A DNA stretch of 52,828 bases from Aggregatilineales bacterium. Lineage in GTDB: Bacteria > Chloroflexota > Anaerolineae > Aggregatilineales > Phototrophicaceae. The position numbers and the translations under genes were made by a program. The notes below the pieces were generated by a model. It saw only the letters and a list, made by a program, of their open reading frames with translations. It did not search any database and was not told the origin of the DNA. How positions within the stretch are numbered: position 1 is the first letter of the stretch; every line of letters begins with the position of its first letter. Below are positions 23,965-31,751 of the stretch, one piece after another. Location: NCBI GenBank assembly GCA_029975765.1, contig JARKOK010000156.1, positions 1 to 52,828 on the forward strand, written 5' to 3'.

Positions 23965-24501
23965 ATGGACATCAGGCGCTTTCGTCATTCTCATCGGATT
24001 GTCTGGGCGCTGCTGGCCGGTCTACTGCTGGCCGCCTGTGACAGTGTTTCCAGCCCGCCGCCCCAGCCCTTACCCACGCTGGCGGCCAACGAAGTGGTGG
24101 ACTTGCAGATCGTCATGGGGCAGCTGGTGTTTGTCCCGGCCTATTCGGAAGTGATTTCAGTCTCCAGCCCGCGCCTGAATCTCTCAACGACCCTGGCGAT
24201 TCACAACACCGACCCCAACCGTTCGATCATCATCAAATCGGTGCGTTATTATGATACCGACGGCGATCTGGTGCGCGAATTTGTGGAGCGACCGGCAGAA
24301 CTGGGGCCAATGGCAACAACCGGCTTCGTGATCGGCGAAGAGGAGCGCCGGGGCGGCTGGGGCGCGAACTTTCTGGTAGAGTGGATTGCGGAAGAACCGG
24401 TGTACGAGCCGGTTATCGAGGCGGTGATGGTCAGCACGCGCGGAACGGAAGGCATTTCGTTCATCAGCCAGGGGCGGGTGATTTCGGAACAACAGCCCTG
24501 A
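23965..24501 (+). CDS. DUF3124 family lipoprotein
   Basis: 178 residues. Lipoprotein signal IVWALLAGLLLAAC, then a single beta-rich DUF3124 domain with the family phrases VFVPAYSEV, AIHNTDPNRSI, VRYYDTDGDLVREF, GPMATTGFVI and GGWGANFLVEW near residues 55-145. The end EGISFISQGRVI is also typical. Probably anchored on the outer face of the membrane; no function is known for the family. ATG 23965 was preferred over 23956 because the GAGAGG site is 10 bases away rather than 1. Confidence 0.85.
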   Translation: MDIRRFRHSHRIVWALLAGLLLAACDSVSSPPPQPLPTLAANEVVDLQIVMGQLVFVPAYSEVISVSSPRLNLSTTLAIHNTDPNRSIIIKSVRYYDTDGDLVREFVERPAELGPMATTGFVIGEEERRGGWGANFLVEWIAEEPVYEPVIEAVMVSTRGTEGISFISQGRVISEQQP

Positions 24502-24518
24502 GCATTTCCGGACTCTCA

Positions 24519-24527
24519 TGTTACAAT
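24519..24527 (+). promoter_or_regulatory. extended -10 promoter before the lgt-like gene
   Basis: TGTTACAAT (24519-24527) combines a TGn extension with TACAAT (5 of 6 consensus). It lies 33 bases before the start at 24561 and after the stop of the DUF3124 gene, so the lgt-like gene may have its own promoter. Confidence 0.45.
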
Positions 24528-24560
24528 AAGACAGCATCCGTAATACACTTCCAGTCACCT

Positions 24561-25325
24561 ATGCCGACCCTTTATACAACGATTGGCCCCTGGACACTGC
24601 AAACGTTCACCCTGTTGATCGCGCTGGCGGTGGTTGTCAGCGCCATCATCGGTATCCACCGCGCCCGCGTGACAACCGGCGGGCGCAGCCTGCCGCGCGC
24701 TGCTGCTGCCGCTGATGCCTATCTCGGCGCGCTGATCGGCGGTGTGGTGCTGGCGCGGCTCGGTCATGTGCTGCTCAGTTGGGATTATTTCGGCAGCAAT
24801 TTTGGCGAAGCCTTCCACCTCGAACTCGGCGGGCTGAACTGGCACGGCGCGGTTCTGGGCGGGCTGCTCGGCCTGCATCTGGCGGCGCGGTTGCGCCACA
24901 TCGAGGCGCGGCATCTGCTGGATGCGTTCACGCTCGGCCTGCCGCTGATCGGGCTGGCGGGCTGGTGGGGCTGCCTGGCCTCGGCCTGCGGTTACGGGGT
25001 GGAAGTGCCGACGCTGTACGACCATCCGGCGGTTGCCGTCACCGAAAGTCAGGACATTTTTGGCATTGTCGCGCCGCGTTACAACACGCAGTTGTTTGGC
25101 GTGCTGGTCTCGCTGGCGCTGCTGGCGCTGGCGGCGGTGCTGCTGTGGCGCGGGTGGCTGCCCCGGCGGCGCTTCTGGCTGGTGTTGGCGCTACTCAGCG
25201 CCGGCATGTTCGTGATAGGCTTTTACCGGGGTGATGCGGTAACGCTGGTCGCCGGGCTGCGGCTTGACCAGGTATTTGATGCAGGGCTGCTGGTGATTGG
25301 CTGCTGGAAACTGATAAAGACGTAA
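24561..25325 (+). CDS. prolipoprotein diacylglyceryl transferase-like membrane protein
   Basis: 254 residues with about seven hydrophobic helices. Lgt-like features in order: ALIGGVVLARLGHVL (about 53-67), GGLNWHGAVLGGLLG (about 90-105; family GG.S.HGG), GWWGCLASACGYG (about 134-146; family GR.GCF.NGE) and RYNTQLFGVLVS (about 165-178; family YPSQLYE). True Lgt transfers diacylglycerol to the lipobox Cys. The key Asn/Glu of the GR.GNF.NGE motif are not matched, so activity is uncertain; this may be a divergent or second Lgt. Its stop TAA lies inside a repeat. Confidence 0.75.
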   Translation: MPTLYTTIGPWTLQTFTLLIALAVVVSAIIGIHRARVTTGGRSLPRAAAAADAYLGALIGGVVLARLGHVLLSWDYFGSNFGEAFHLELGGLNWHGAVLGGLLGLHLAARLRHIEARHLLDAFTLGLPLIGLAGWWGCLASACGYGVEVPTLYDHPAVAVTESQDIFGIVAPRYNTQLFGVLVSLALLALAAVLLWRGWLPRRRFWLVLALLSAGMFVIGFYRGDAVTLVAGLRLDQVFDAGLLVIGCWKLIKT

Positions 25326-25575
25326 CGCACAGACGCGAAGCAGCAAAGACGCTGAGTGATTACAGAAAAAGCGTAACACAGAGGCGCAGAGCGTTATCAG
25401 TTTTCAGTTCTCGGTTATCAGAAAAAACTGGAAACTGGCGGCCATCACCTGCCAATTGGTAAAAGCGGTACACCAAAAAGCTACCAGTTGTTAGACATCA
25501 GTTGCCAGAAAATGACTGATAACTGACGACTGATAACTGAAAACTTCTTCTGGCGTTCCTGGCGGTTCAAATAAG
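25321..25575. repeat. nested palindromic intergenic repeat, composite copy A
   Basis: Two heads (CGTAACGCACAGACGCGAAG at 25321 and GCGTAACACAGAGGCGCAGA at 25370) are followed by several GTTATCAGTTTTCAG / CTGATAACTG-type segments in both orientations. It fills the interval up to the next gene. The stop TAA of the lgt-like gene (25323-25325) is part of the first head. More degenerate than copies B and C and without the closing CTTTGCGTT. Confidence 0.7.
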
Positions 25576-25584
25576 GATTTTAAC

Positions 25585-27219
25585 ATGCCCGACTACGACA
25601 TCCTGATTCGCAACGGCACAATTTACGATGGCAGCGGCGGCGACCCCTTTCAGGGCGATGTGGCGATCACTGGTGACCAGATCGCAGCGGTGGGCGATTT
25701 AAAAGATGCTCACGCCGAAGCGATGATTGACGCCGGTGGGCTGGCCGTCGCGCCCGGGTTTATCAATATGCTCAGTTGGTCAACCGAGTCGCTGATCGAG
25801 GATGGCCGATCGCAAAGCGAAATCCGCCAGGGCGTGACGCTGGAAGTCATGGGCGAAGGCTCGTCCATGGGGCCGCTCAACGACGAGATGAAACAGACCG
25901 GGCCGGGCATGTTTCTCCAGCAGGGTGACATTCACTATGACATCGAATGGACGACGCTGGGTGAATACCTGGACTATCTGGAACAGCGCGGCGTGTCGCC
26001 CAATATCACGTCATTTGTCGGTTACGGTTCGCTGCGGGTTCACGTTATCGGTTATGACGACCGCCCGCCCACACCCGACGAACTGGAACAGATGAAGGCC
26101 CTGCTGCGGCAGGCGATGGAAGAAGGCGCGGTCGGCATGTCCACCGCGCTCATTTACCCGCCGGAGTTTTATTCGACCACCGCCGAACTGATCGAACTGG
26201 CGAAGATCGTGGCCGAATACGACGGCCTGTATATCTCGCACATTCGCAGCGAGGGCAGCACTTTTCTGGAGGCGCTGGACGAGTTCCTGACCATCGTGCG
26301 CGAGGCCGGGGTGCGCGGCGAAATCTATCACCTGAAAGCGGCGGGACGCTCCAACTGGCACAAGATGGACGCGGCGATTGCCAAGATCGAAGCGGCGCAG
26401 GCCGAAGGCTTACACGTCACCGCCGATATGTACACCTATCCGTTTTCCGGCACGGGGCTGGACGCTTCGATTCCCCCCTGGGCGCACGAAGGCGGCCATA
26501 AGGAACTGGTCAAACGGCTGCAAGACCCGGCCATACGCGAGCGCATCAAGGCCGAGATGGTGAAGCCCACCGAGCAGTGGGAAAATATGTATGTCGAAAA
26601 CTGGGCCGACCGGATTCTGCTGTCCGGCTTCAAACAGGAGCACATGAAGCCGCTGACCGGCAAAACACTGGCGGAAGTGGCGGCCATGCGGGGCGCTGGC
26701 GCGGAAGATACGCTGATGGATTTGATCGTTGAGGACGACAGCCGCATTTTCACCATGTATTTCAGCATGTCGGAGGACAACCTGCGTAAGCAGATGGCGC
26801 TGCCCTGGGTGAGTTTCTGCTCCGATGCCGAATCACAAGCGCCGGAAGGGGTGTTCCTGAAATCGAACCCGCATCCCCGCGCCTACGGCTCGTTCGCCCG
26901 CGTGATCGGTAAATACGTGCGCGACGAAAAGGCGCTGACGCTGCCGGACGCGGTGCGGCGGCTGACCTCATTCCCGGCGGCGAATCTGAAAATCCAGGGA
27001 CGCGGCTGGCTGAAACCGGGTTATTTGGCTGATGTGGTGGTATTCGACCCCGACACGGTGCAGGATTACGCCACGCCGCAGCAGCCGCACCAGTACGCGG
27101 CGGGCATGGTGCATGTGCTGGTCAACGGCGTGCCGGTGCTGGCGAACGGCGAGCACACGGACGCAAAGCCGGGTCGCGTTGTGCGCGGGCCGGGCTGGAA
27201 GAGAAATGCGAATGCGTAA
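25585..27219 (+). CDS. amidohydrolase, N-acyl-D-amino-acid deacylase family (atypical metal site)
   Basis: 544 residues. TIM-barrel amidohydrolase with an N-terminal beta domain (DILIRNGTIYDGSG, 5-18) and a C-terminal beta return (GYLADVVVFDPDTV, near 485). His219 in ISHIRSEG and His249 in YHLKAAG match the main zinc ligands of D-aminoacylase. The usual HxH motif after GFID is replaced by GFINMLSWS (58-66), and the Cys ligand in the family NCG is replaced by GEG (90-92). It is therefore a subfamily with a changed metal site, and the substrate cannot be assumed to be an N-acyl-D-amino acid. No signal peptide. The stop codon is in repeat copy B. Confidence 0.85.
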   Translation: MPDYDILIRNGTIYDGSGGDPFQGDVAITGDQIAAVGDLKDAHAEAMIDAGGLAVAPGFINMLSWSTESLIEDGRSQSEIRQGVTLEVMGEGSSMGPLNDEMKQTGPGMFLQQGDIHYDIEWTTLGEYLDYLEQRGVSPNITSFVGYGSLRVHVIGYDDRPPTPDELEQMKALLRQAMEEGAVGMSTALIYPPEFYSTTAELIELAKIVAEYDGLYISHIRSEGSTFLEALDEFLTIVREAGVRGEIYHLKAAGRSNWHKMDAAIAKIEAAQAEGLHVTADMYTYPFSGTGLDASIPPWAHEGGHKELVKRLQDPAIRERIKAEMVKPTEQWENMYVENWADRILLSGFKQEHMKPLTGKTLAEVAAMRGAGAEDTLMDLIVEDDSRIFTMYFSMSEDNLRKQMALPWVSFCSDAESQAPEGVFLKSNPHPRAYGSFARVIGKYVRDEKALTLPDAVRRLTSFPAANLKIQGRGWLKPGYLADVVVFDPDTVQDYATPQQPHQYAAGMVHVLVNGVPVLANGEHTDAKPGRVVRGPGWKRNANA

Positions 27220-27360
27220 CGCAAAGATGCAAAGGAGCAAAGACGCAAAGAGGAAGTTATCAGTTTTCAGTTTTTCTTGATAACGGAAAACCGAAAACTT
27301 GTCTGGCTCTGTGTTGCACTTTTTCTTGGCGCCCTTTGCCTCTTAGCGCCTTTGCGTTGA
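27216..27360. repeat. nested palindromic intergenic repeat, copy B
   Basis: Begins GTAACGCAAAG and ends CTTTGCGTTGA, its near-exact inverse; inside, GTTATCAGTTTTCAG faces TTGATAACGGAAAACCGAAA. The RNA would fold into a long nested hairpin. The stop TAA of the amidohydrolase (27217-27219) is the TAA of the left end. Confidence 0.8.
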
Positions 27361-27421
27361 ATCTTTTGATGAGTTGTTGTGTACTTGAACTTCGGACTCG
27401 CGGAGTAAAGGTTAAACCGGC

Positions 27422-28246
27422 GTGACGATTACCGTATCGGCTTTGTACACCTACCCGATCAAATCGTGCGGCGCGCTGGCGCACACGCAGCTTACGCTGG
27501 ACGAACGCGGCCCGGTCTGGGATCGGCGCTGGATGGTCGTGGACAGCGACGGCGTGTTTATCACCCAGCGCGAACTGCCGGCGCTGGCGCGGATTCAGCC
27601 GGCGTTTGAAGGCGACTGTCTGCGCCTGTCCGCACCGAAAATGCCCGATGCCGCCGTTCCACTCCAGCAGCGTGATATACCGGCCAGATCGGTTCAGGTG
27701 TGGAATGACGTGTGTGAGGCGGTAGACGAAGGCGACGACGTGGCGGCGTGGCTCAGCGATTATCTGAGTGAGGCCGTGCGGCTGGTACGTATGGCCGATG
27801 GTTTTGTGCGACCGGCGAATACCACCTACGCGCCGCCGAATACGGCGGTCAGTTTTGCCGATGGTTTTCCGCTGCTGCTCGTATCGGATGCCTCGCTGGA
27901 CGATCTCAACCAGCATTTGCAGTCACGCGGTAAAATGCCCGTGCCGATGAGCCGCTTCCGCCCGAACGTGGTCATCAGCGGGTGTGAGGCTTTTGCCGAG
28001 GATGGCTGGCGCACGATCACGGTTGGCGGTGTGATGATGGATGTGGTGAAACCGTGCGCCCGCTGTGTCGAAACGACGGTTGATCAGGCCACCGGCACGA
28101 TTCCCGACCCTGCCGAACCGCTGGCGACGCTGAACACCTATCGCAAACAGGGCAGCAAGGTGCTGTTCGCGCAGAACGCCGTCCACCGCGCGCCGGGTAT
28201 GCTGCGTGTAGGCGATACGGTGACGGTCATGGAGACAAATACGTAA
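27422..28246 (+). CDS. MOSC domain protein (MOCOS C-terminal-like)
   Basis: 274 residues. N-terminal MOSC_N beta-barrel (residues 1-115: VSALYTYPIKSCGA, then GPVWDRRWMVVDSDG) and C-terminal MOSC domain (about 130-270) with the family motif RFRPNVVISG and the conserved Cys in KPCARC (about 213-218). Related proteins (YcbX, mARC) bind molybdenum cofactor and reduce N-hydroxylated compounds. No ferredoxin domain is attached here, so an external electron donor would be needed. Starts with GTG. The stop codon lies in repeat copy C. Confidence 0.92.
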   Translation: MTITVSALYTYPIKSCGALAHTQLTLDERGPVWDRRWMVVDSDGVFITQRELPALARIQPAFEGDCLRLSAPKMPDAAVPLQQRDIPARSVQVWNDVCEAVDEGDDVAAWLSDYLSEAVRLVRMADGFVRPANTTYAPPNTAVSFADGFPLLLVSDASLDDLNQHLQSRGKMPVPMSRFRPNVVISGCEAFAEDGWRTITVGGVMMDVVKPCARCVETTVDQATGTIPDPAEPLATLNTYRKQGSKVLFAQNAVHRAPGMLRVGDTVTVMETNT

Positions 28247-28392
28247 CGCAAAGGCGCGAAGAAGCAAAGACGCGAAGAAGTTATCAGTGGTCAGTTTTCC
28301 GTTTTTTCTGATAACTGATAACCGAAAATTGAAAACGCTCCGTGTTACACTTTTTTCTTTGCGCCTTTTGCCCCTTTGCGTTCTTTGCGTTA
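28243..28392. repeat. nested palindromic intergenic repeat, copy C
   Basis: Begins GTAACGCAAAGGCGCGAAG and ends CTTTGCGTTA; inner arms GTTATCAGTGGTCAG and CTGATAACTGATAACC face each other. Same architecture as copy B (27216). The TAA stop of the MOSC gene (28244-28246) is supplied by the left end, and the right end is 18 bases from the next start. Confidence 0.8.
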
Positions 28393-28410
28393 AGTCTTTA
28401 AGGAGTGGTT

Positions 28411-29268
28411 ATGCGTCTGAACATCGGACTCGCGCAGATTTACCCGAAGGTCGGCGACGTGAAGGCCAACCTCGATAAACACCTGTCGTACATCGAGCAG
28501 GCCGATAAGGCCGGCGTGGAGGTGCTGGTCTTCCCGGAACTGTCGCTGACCGGCTACCAGGTGCAGGATTTGGTGCCGGAAGTGGCGATTCGCGCCACGC
28601 GGGACGATGCGACCTTCCGCGCGCTGCTGGATGCCAGCCGCCAGATGGACATCATGGTGGGCTTCGTGCAGGAAGACCGCCGCGAACGGTTTTATACCAG
28701 CGCGGCCTATCTATCGCAGGGCGAATGTCTGCACATCCACCAGAAGATTTACCTGCCAACCTACGCCATGTTTGACGAAGGCCGGTACTTCGACCAGGGC
28801 GAACACGCGCGCGCGTTTGATACCCGTTATGGCCGCGTCGGGATGCTGATCTGCGAGGATTTCTGGCATATGTCGCCGCCGTATCTGCTGTGGCAGGATG
28901 GCGCGGATGTGCTGCTGTTCCAGAGCGCGAGTCCCAGTCGTGGGCTGGACGCCGCCGACCGGCTGTCCGGTTCGCGCTGGGTAGAACTGGTCAATCAGGC
29001 GTATGGCAGCATGTTCACCAGCTACGTGATTCACTGCAACCGTGTCGGATTTGAGGACGGCAAAAACTTCTGGGGCGGCTCATCCATTGTTGACCCGGAC
29101 GGCGAATTCCTGGTACACGGGCACTACTTTGACGAGGCGCTCATCACGCACGAAATTGACCTGAACCAACTGCACCGCACGCGCAGCCGCCTCCCCCTGC
29201 TGCGCGACGAACGCCCGGAACTGGTGCAGCGTGAGTTAGGCCGCATCCTGCGCCGGGATGGAGAGTGA
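28411..29268 (+). CDS. carbon-nitrogen hydrolase (nitrilase superfamily amidase)
   Basis: 285 residues, one nitrilase-fold domain. The catalytic triad is visible as Glu43 (FPELSLTGYQ), Lys112 (IHQKIYLPTY) and Cys148 (LICEDFWH). The sequence around them is close to the glutaminase half of glutamine-dependent NAD synthetase, but no synthetase domain follows, so it is more likely a stand-alone amidase or omega-amidase-type enzyme. ATG 28411 follows AGGAG by 5 bases. It is the first gene after repeat copy C. Substrate unknown. Confidence 0.92.
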   Translation: MRLNIGLAQIYPKVGDVKANLDKHLSYIEQADKAGVEVLVFPELSLTGYQVQDLVPEVAIRATRDDATFRALLDASRQMDIMVGFVQEDRRERFYTSAAYLSQGECLHIHQKIYLPTYAMFDEGRYFDQGEHARAFDTRYGRVGMLICEDFWHMSPPYLLWQDGADVLLFQSASPSRGLDAADRLSGSRWVELVNQAYGSMFTSYVIHCNRVGFEDGKNFWGGSSIVDPDGEFLVHGHYFDEALITHEIDLNQLHRTRSRLPLLRDERPELVQRELGRILRRDGE

Positions 29269-29277
29269 TACAATGAG

Positions 29278-29330
29278 GTAGGGGCGCGTCTATGTGCGCG
29301 CCCAGGGCGACCACGCAGGGTCGCCTCTAC
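29278..29330. repeat. GTAGGGG dispersed palindromic repeat, copy 2
   Basis: Starts GTAGGGG (29278-29284) and ends CCTCTAC (29324-29330). It contains two hairpins: GGGCGCG/CGCGCCC and GGGCGACC/GGGTCGCC. It is the fullest copy and sits between the amidase stop and the Uma2 gene. Confidence 0.75.
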
Positions 29331-29349
29331 AGACAGGAGGGCGAGGTTT

Positions 29350-29928
29350 ATGGTCATCCGAGAAGGCCGTTTCACCCGTGACGATTTACACGCGCTGTAC
29401 GACCAGCCGGAGAACGCCGAGAAGCAGTTTGAACTGCTCAACGGGGAGATTATCGAAGTGCCATCCGCGAGTCCAATTCACAACGCGATTGTTGCAGCCA
29501 TTTTCTATTTCCTGTATGGATTTGTTCGCTCGCACCAGCTTGGCTTGGTGTTCGGTGATTCGACCACTTATTTACTGCCCAATGGCGATGAACTCATTCC
29601 CGACGTATCGTTTATCTCGAAAGAGCGGCAGGGCTGGCCGCTGCCGAAAGCGTTTGAATACGCGCCGGATTTAGCGGTTGAAGTTGCGTCGCCGAGCAAT
29701 TCCGAACGGCAGTTACTCGACAAAGCCGAGTCGTTTCTGGTGTCGGGCACAAAAATCGTGTGGCTGGTGTTCTCAGAAACACGCTCTATTTATGTCTGCC
29801 GCCGGAACGCAGACGGCAGCCTGACACTACGTAAGGTCACGGCAGACGGTGCGCTCGATGGCGAGGATGTGCTGCCCGGTTTCACGCTGCCGGTGCGTGA
29901 TGTTTTCCCGCCGCAGGAGCCGGCATGA
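29350..29928 (+). CDS. Uma2 family endonuclease-like protein
   Basis: 192 residues. Belongs to the Uma2 (DUF820) branch of the restriction-endonuclease fold: FELLNGEIIEVPSASPIHN (28-46), LIPDVSFISKER (about 79-90) with the acidic Asp, and DLAVEVASPSN (about 100-110) with the core Glu. Uma2 proteins are highly amplified in filamentous and multicellular bacteria and are rarely characterised; DNase activity is inferred from the fold. A GAGGG site precedes the ATG. The stop overlaps the next gene's ATG (ATGA), opening a four-gene run with overlapping ends. Confidence 0.92.
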   Translation: MVIREGRFTRDDLHALYDQPENAEKQFELLNGEIIEVPSASPIHNAIVAAIFYFLYGFVRSHQLGLVFGDSTTYLLPNGDELIPDVSFISKERQGWPLPKAFEYAPDLAVEVASPSNSERQLLDKAESFLVSGTKIVWLVFSETRSIYVCRRNADGSLTLRKVTADGALDGEDVLPGFTLPVRDVFPPQEPA

Positions 29929-30284
29929 GCGCCCAGGCGCACCTGACGCAGAGCAACGCCGGAATGCGGCTGATCGCCCTGCTGACGCTGTACAACCAGG
30001 GCGATTTTGACCGCCTGCGCGCTTACATCACCGATCACTACGCGCCCCCGGCGCTGGCTGAGGCCGATGCCGGGACTCAGTTGGCGGACTGGCGTGACCG
30101 CCGCGCCGCGCTGGGCAAGCTGCGCGTGGAGCAGGTGGTCGCCATCGGCAAACATCAGGCGGTCGTCGTCGTGCAGGCGCAGCAGGCCGGTGATTATCAC
30201 GCGCTGCAAGTGGCCGTTGAGGAAGACTTCCCGCACCGCGTCACGCTGGTGGCGTGGGGAGCGGTCGAAACCGAGGAATCCTGA
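29925..30284 (+). CDS. hypothetical protein, possible NTF2/SnoaL-like domain
   Basis: 119 residues, not firmly recognised. Helical start (MRLIALLTLYNQGDFDRLRAYITDHYAP), then strand-rich segments (RVEQVVAIGKHQAVVVVQAQ, YHALQVAVEEDFPHRVTLVAWG) in the helix-then-curved-sheet order of NTF2-like proteins. That fold guess is weak. No signal or membrane helix. It overlaps the Uma2 gene by 4 bases and the methyltransferase by 1 base (TGATG), so it is translated as part of the run. Confidence 0.65.
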   Translation: MSAQAHLTQSNAGMRLIALLTLYNQGDFDRLRAYITDHYAPPALAEADAGTQLADWRDRRAALGKLRVEQVVAIGKHQAVVVVQAQQAGDYHALQVAVEEDFPHRVTLVAWGAVETEES

Positions 30285-31063
30285 TGAACGACGGGCAGCG
30301 GGTATCACAGGAAATGTATGACTGGTACACGCGGTACTATACCCGCGCCCCCCACAGCGCCGCGCACCATGATTTCTGCGAACGTGTCTATGGCAAAGAC
30401 CTGTGCCAGCATGGTTACATGGATATGGCGCAGCTTCATGCTTTATTGAACGTGTTGCAGTTAAGCGAAAGCGATCATGTGCTGGAACTCGGCTGCGGCT
30501 GCGGCCTGGTGGCCGACTATATTTCAGATGCGACCGGCGCGCGGGTTCACGGTCTGGATTACATCCCCACCGCGATTGAGCAGGCGAATGACCGGACGCG
30601 GGAAAAACGCGGACGGCTCACTTTTACAGTCGGCGACATCAACACGCTGGATTTTCCGCCCGCGACATTCAGCGCCGTGATTGCGATTGATACGCTGTAT
30701 TTCAGTGATTTGAACGATACGATTGGCCGCCTGAAACTGATGCTTAAACCGGGCGGGCAGATTGGCGCGTATTACACCCTGATGTTGTGGAACGAAGATG
30801 ATGACACAACGACGCTGCAACCCGACCGCACCCCGCTGGCGACAGCCCTGACGCGACACGGGCTGACGTTTCAGACCTGGGATTACACGCGGGCGGAGTA
30901 TGACCGTTCCCGCCTGATTCAGAAAATCGCGCCAGAGTTTCAACCGCGCTTCGCGGCAGAGGACAACCTGTTCCTGTTCGAGAACCGGATGATTGAAGCG
31001 AACGGTAATGCCGGGTTTTACGAGGCTGGCCGCCTGTGCCGCTATCTGTATCAGGTAAGGTGA
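30284..31063 (+). CDS. class I SAM-dependent methyltransferase
   Basis: 259 residues. Rossmann-like methyltransferase: motif I VLELGCGCG (66-74), the acidic residue after strand 2 in VHGLDYIP (about 88-95), VGDINTLDFP and VIAIDTLYFS (about 115-140). An N-terminal helical lid (residues 10-55) and a C-terminal 90-residue substrate part are present. Looks like a small-molecule methyltransferase; the acceptor is unknown. ATG 30284 overlaps the upstream stop by one base, and the TGA overlaps the GTG of the next gene. The neighbouring ICMT-like enzyme makes two methyltransferases in succession. Confidence 0.88.
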   Translation: MNDGQRVSQEMYDWYTRYYTRAPHSAAHHDFCERVYGKDLCQHGYMDMAQLHALLNVLQLSESDHVLELGCGCGLVADYISDATGARVHGLDYIPTAIEQANDRTREKRGRLTFTVGDINTLDFPPATFSAVIAIDTLYFSDLNDTIGRLKLMLKPGGQIGAYYTLMLWNEDDDTTTLQPDRTPLATALTRHGLTFQTWDYTRAEYDRSRLIQKIAPEFQPRFAAEDNLFLFENRMIEANGNAGFYEAGRLCRYLYQVR

Positions 31064-31632
31064 GATTGACACTTCATGCCCTTCAATGGTTAACCCTCGG
31101 TTTGTGGGCCATCTGGCTGGTTGGTTACTGGTGGGGACGGCTGCCATTCAACCGGCATGATGGGTTAGATACCGCCCTGATTCTGGCGATTGCGTTGGGC
31201 AGCGCCGTGATCTTCATAACTGGCGTGGTAATCTGCCTGGAGTGGGTTGAAATAACCACCCTGTATCTGCCGCCAGCCGTGACCGTGATGGGTATGGTTC
31301 TGGTTATGCTGGGTATCGGTGGAACGGTTTACGCCCGCCGCTGTCTGGGACGCTTCTGGACAGCCGAAGCTGTACTCCAATCCGATCATCAGGTGATCGA
31401 AACTGGCCCGTATGGTTATGTGCGCCATCCCATTTATACGGCGGCAATCCTGCTGAATATCGGCACGCTGCTGGTGTTTGCAACTTACTGGACACTGATC
31501 GCCGGGGTGGTGGTAGGAACGGCCTATATCCTGAAGGCAAAATTGGAAGATCATCTCCTGGCAGTTAATCTTCCCGGCTACCCTGTTTATCAAACGCGTG
31601 TACCCTATCGCCTGTTCCCGTTTATCTGGTGA
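31060..31632 (+). CDS. ICMT/PEMT-family membrane methyltransferase
   Basis: 190 residues with about five membrane helices. The hallmark ETGPYGYVRHPIYTA (114-128) and the C-terminal KAKLEDHLL..PGYPVYQTRVPYRLFP pattern identify the isoprenylcysteine carboxyl methyltransferase/phospholipid methyltransferase family. Bacterial members methylate lipids or other small molecules; the substrate cannot be told. GTG 31060 overlaps the previous stop (GTGA) and was chosen over ATG 31036 for that reason. Last gene of the Uma2 run. Confidence 0.88.
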   Translation: MRLTLHALQWLTLGLWAIWLVGYWWGRLPFNRHDGLDTALILAIALGSAVIFITGVVICLEWVEITTLYLPPAVTVMGMVLVMLGIGGTVYARRCLGRFWTAEAVLQSDHQVIETGPYGYVRHPIYTAAILLNIGTLLVFATYWTLIAGVVVGTAYILKAKLEDHLLAVNLPGYPVYQTRVPYRLFPFIW

Positions 31633-31713
31633 GATTATCACGGGGTAGAACCGTCAGATCACCCGTCGTGGTAAATGACGACTCATCACACTAAAATTCC
31701 CCGAATTGAGGGC

Positions 31714-31744
31714 TTGACTTCGAGCGCACTCTAAGTTGTAGAGT
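31714..31744 (+). promoter_or_regulatory. MerR-type promoter with 19-base spacer
   Basis: TTGACT (31714-31719) and TAGAGT (31739-31744) are separated by exactly 19 bases, the over-long spacer of promoters that MerR-family proteins untwist. GAG...CTC and CTT...AAG half-sites lie within the spacer. Transcription would begin about 7 bases after the -10, essentially at the merR ATG (31752), so the mRNA may be leaderless. Suggests self-regulation of the gene and its operon. Confidence 0.8.
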
Positions 31745-31751
31745 CTGAATC

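Noticed and set aside
23614-23994. 126-residue open frame on the minus strand
   Set aside because: Covers a promoter and palindrome region, has no ribosome site or recognisable domain.
25321-28392. Possible CRISPR-like array from repeated GCAAAG/GTTATCAG units
   Set aside because: Units are inverted and nested, not evenly spaced direct repeats, and are separated by whole genes.
28411-29268. Glutamine-dependent NAD synthetase (nadE)
   Set aside because: Only the amidase half is present; no synthetase domain or ATP-binding SGG motif follows.
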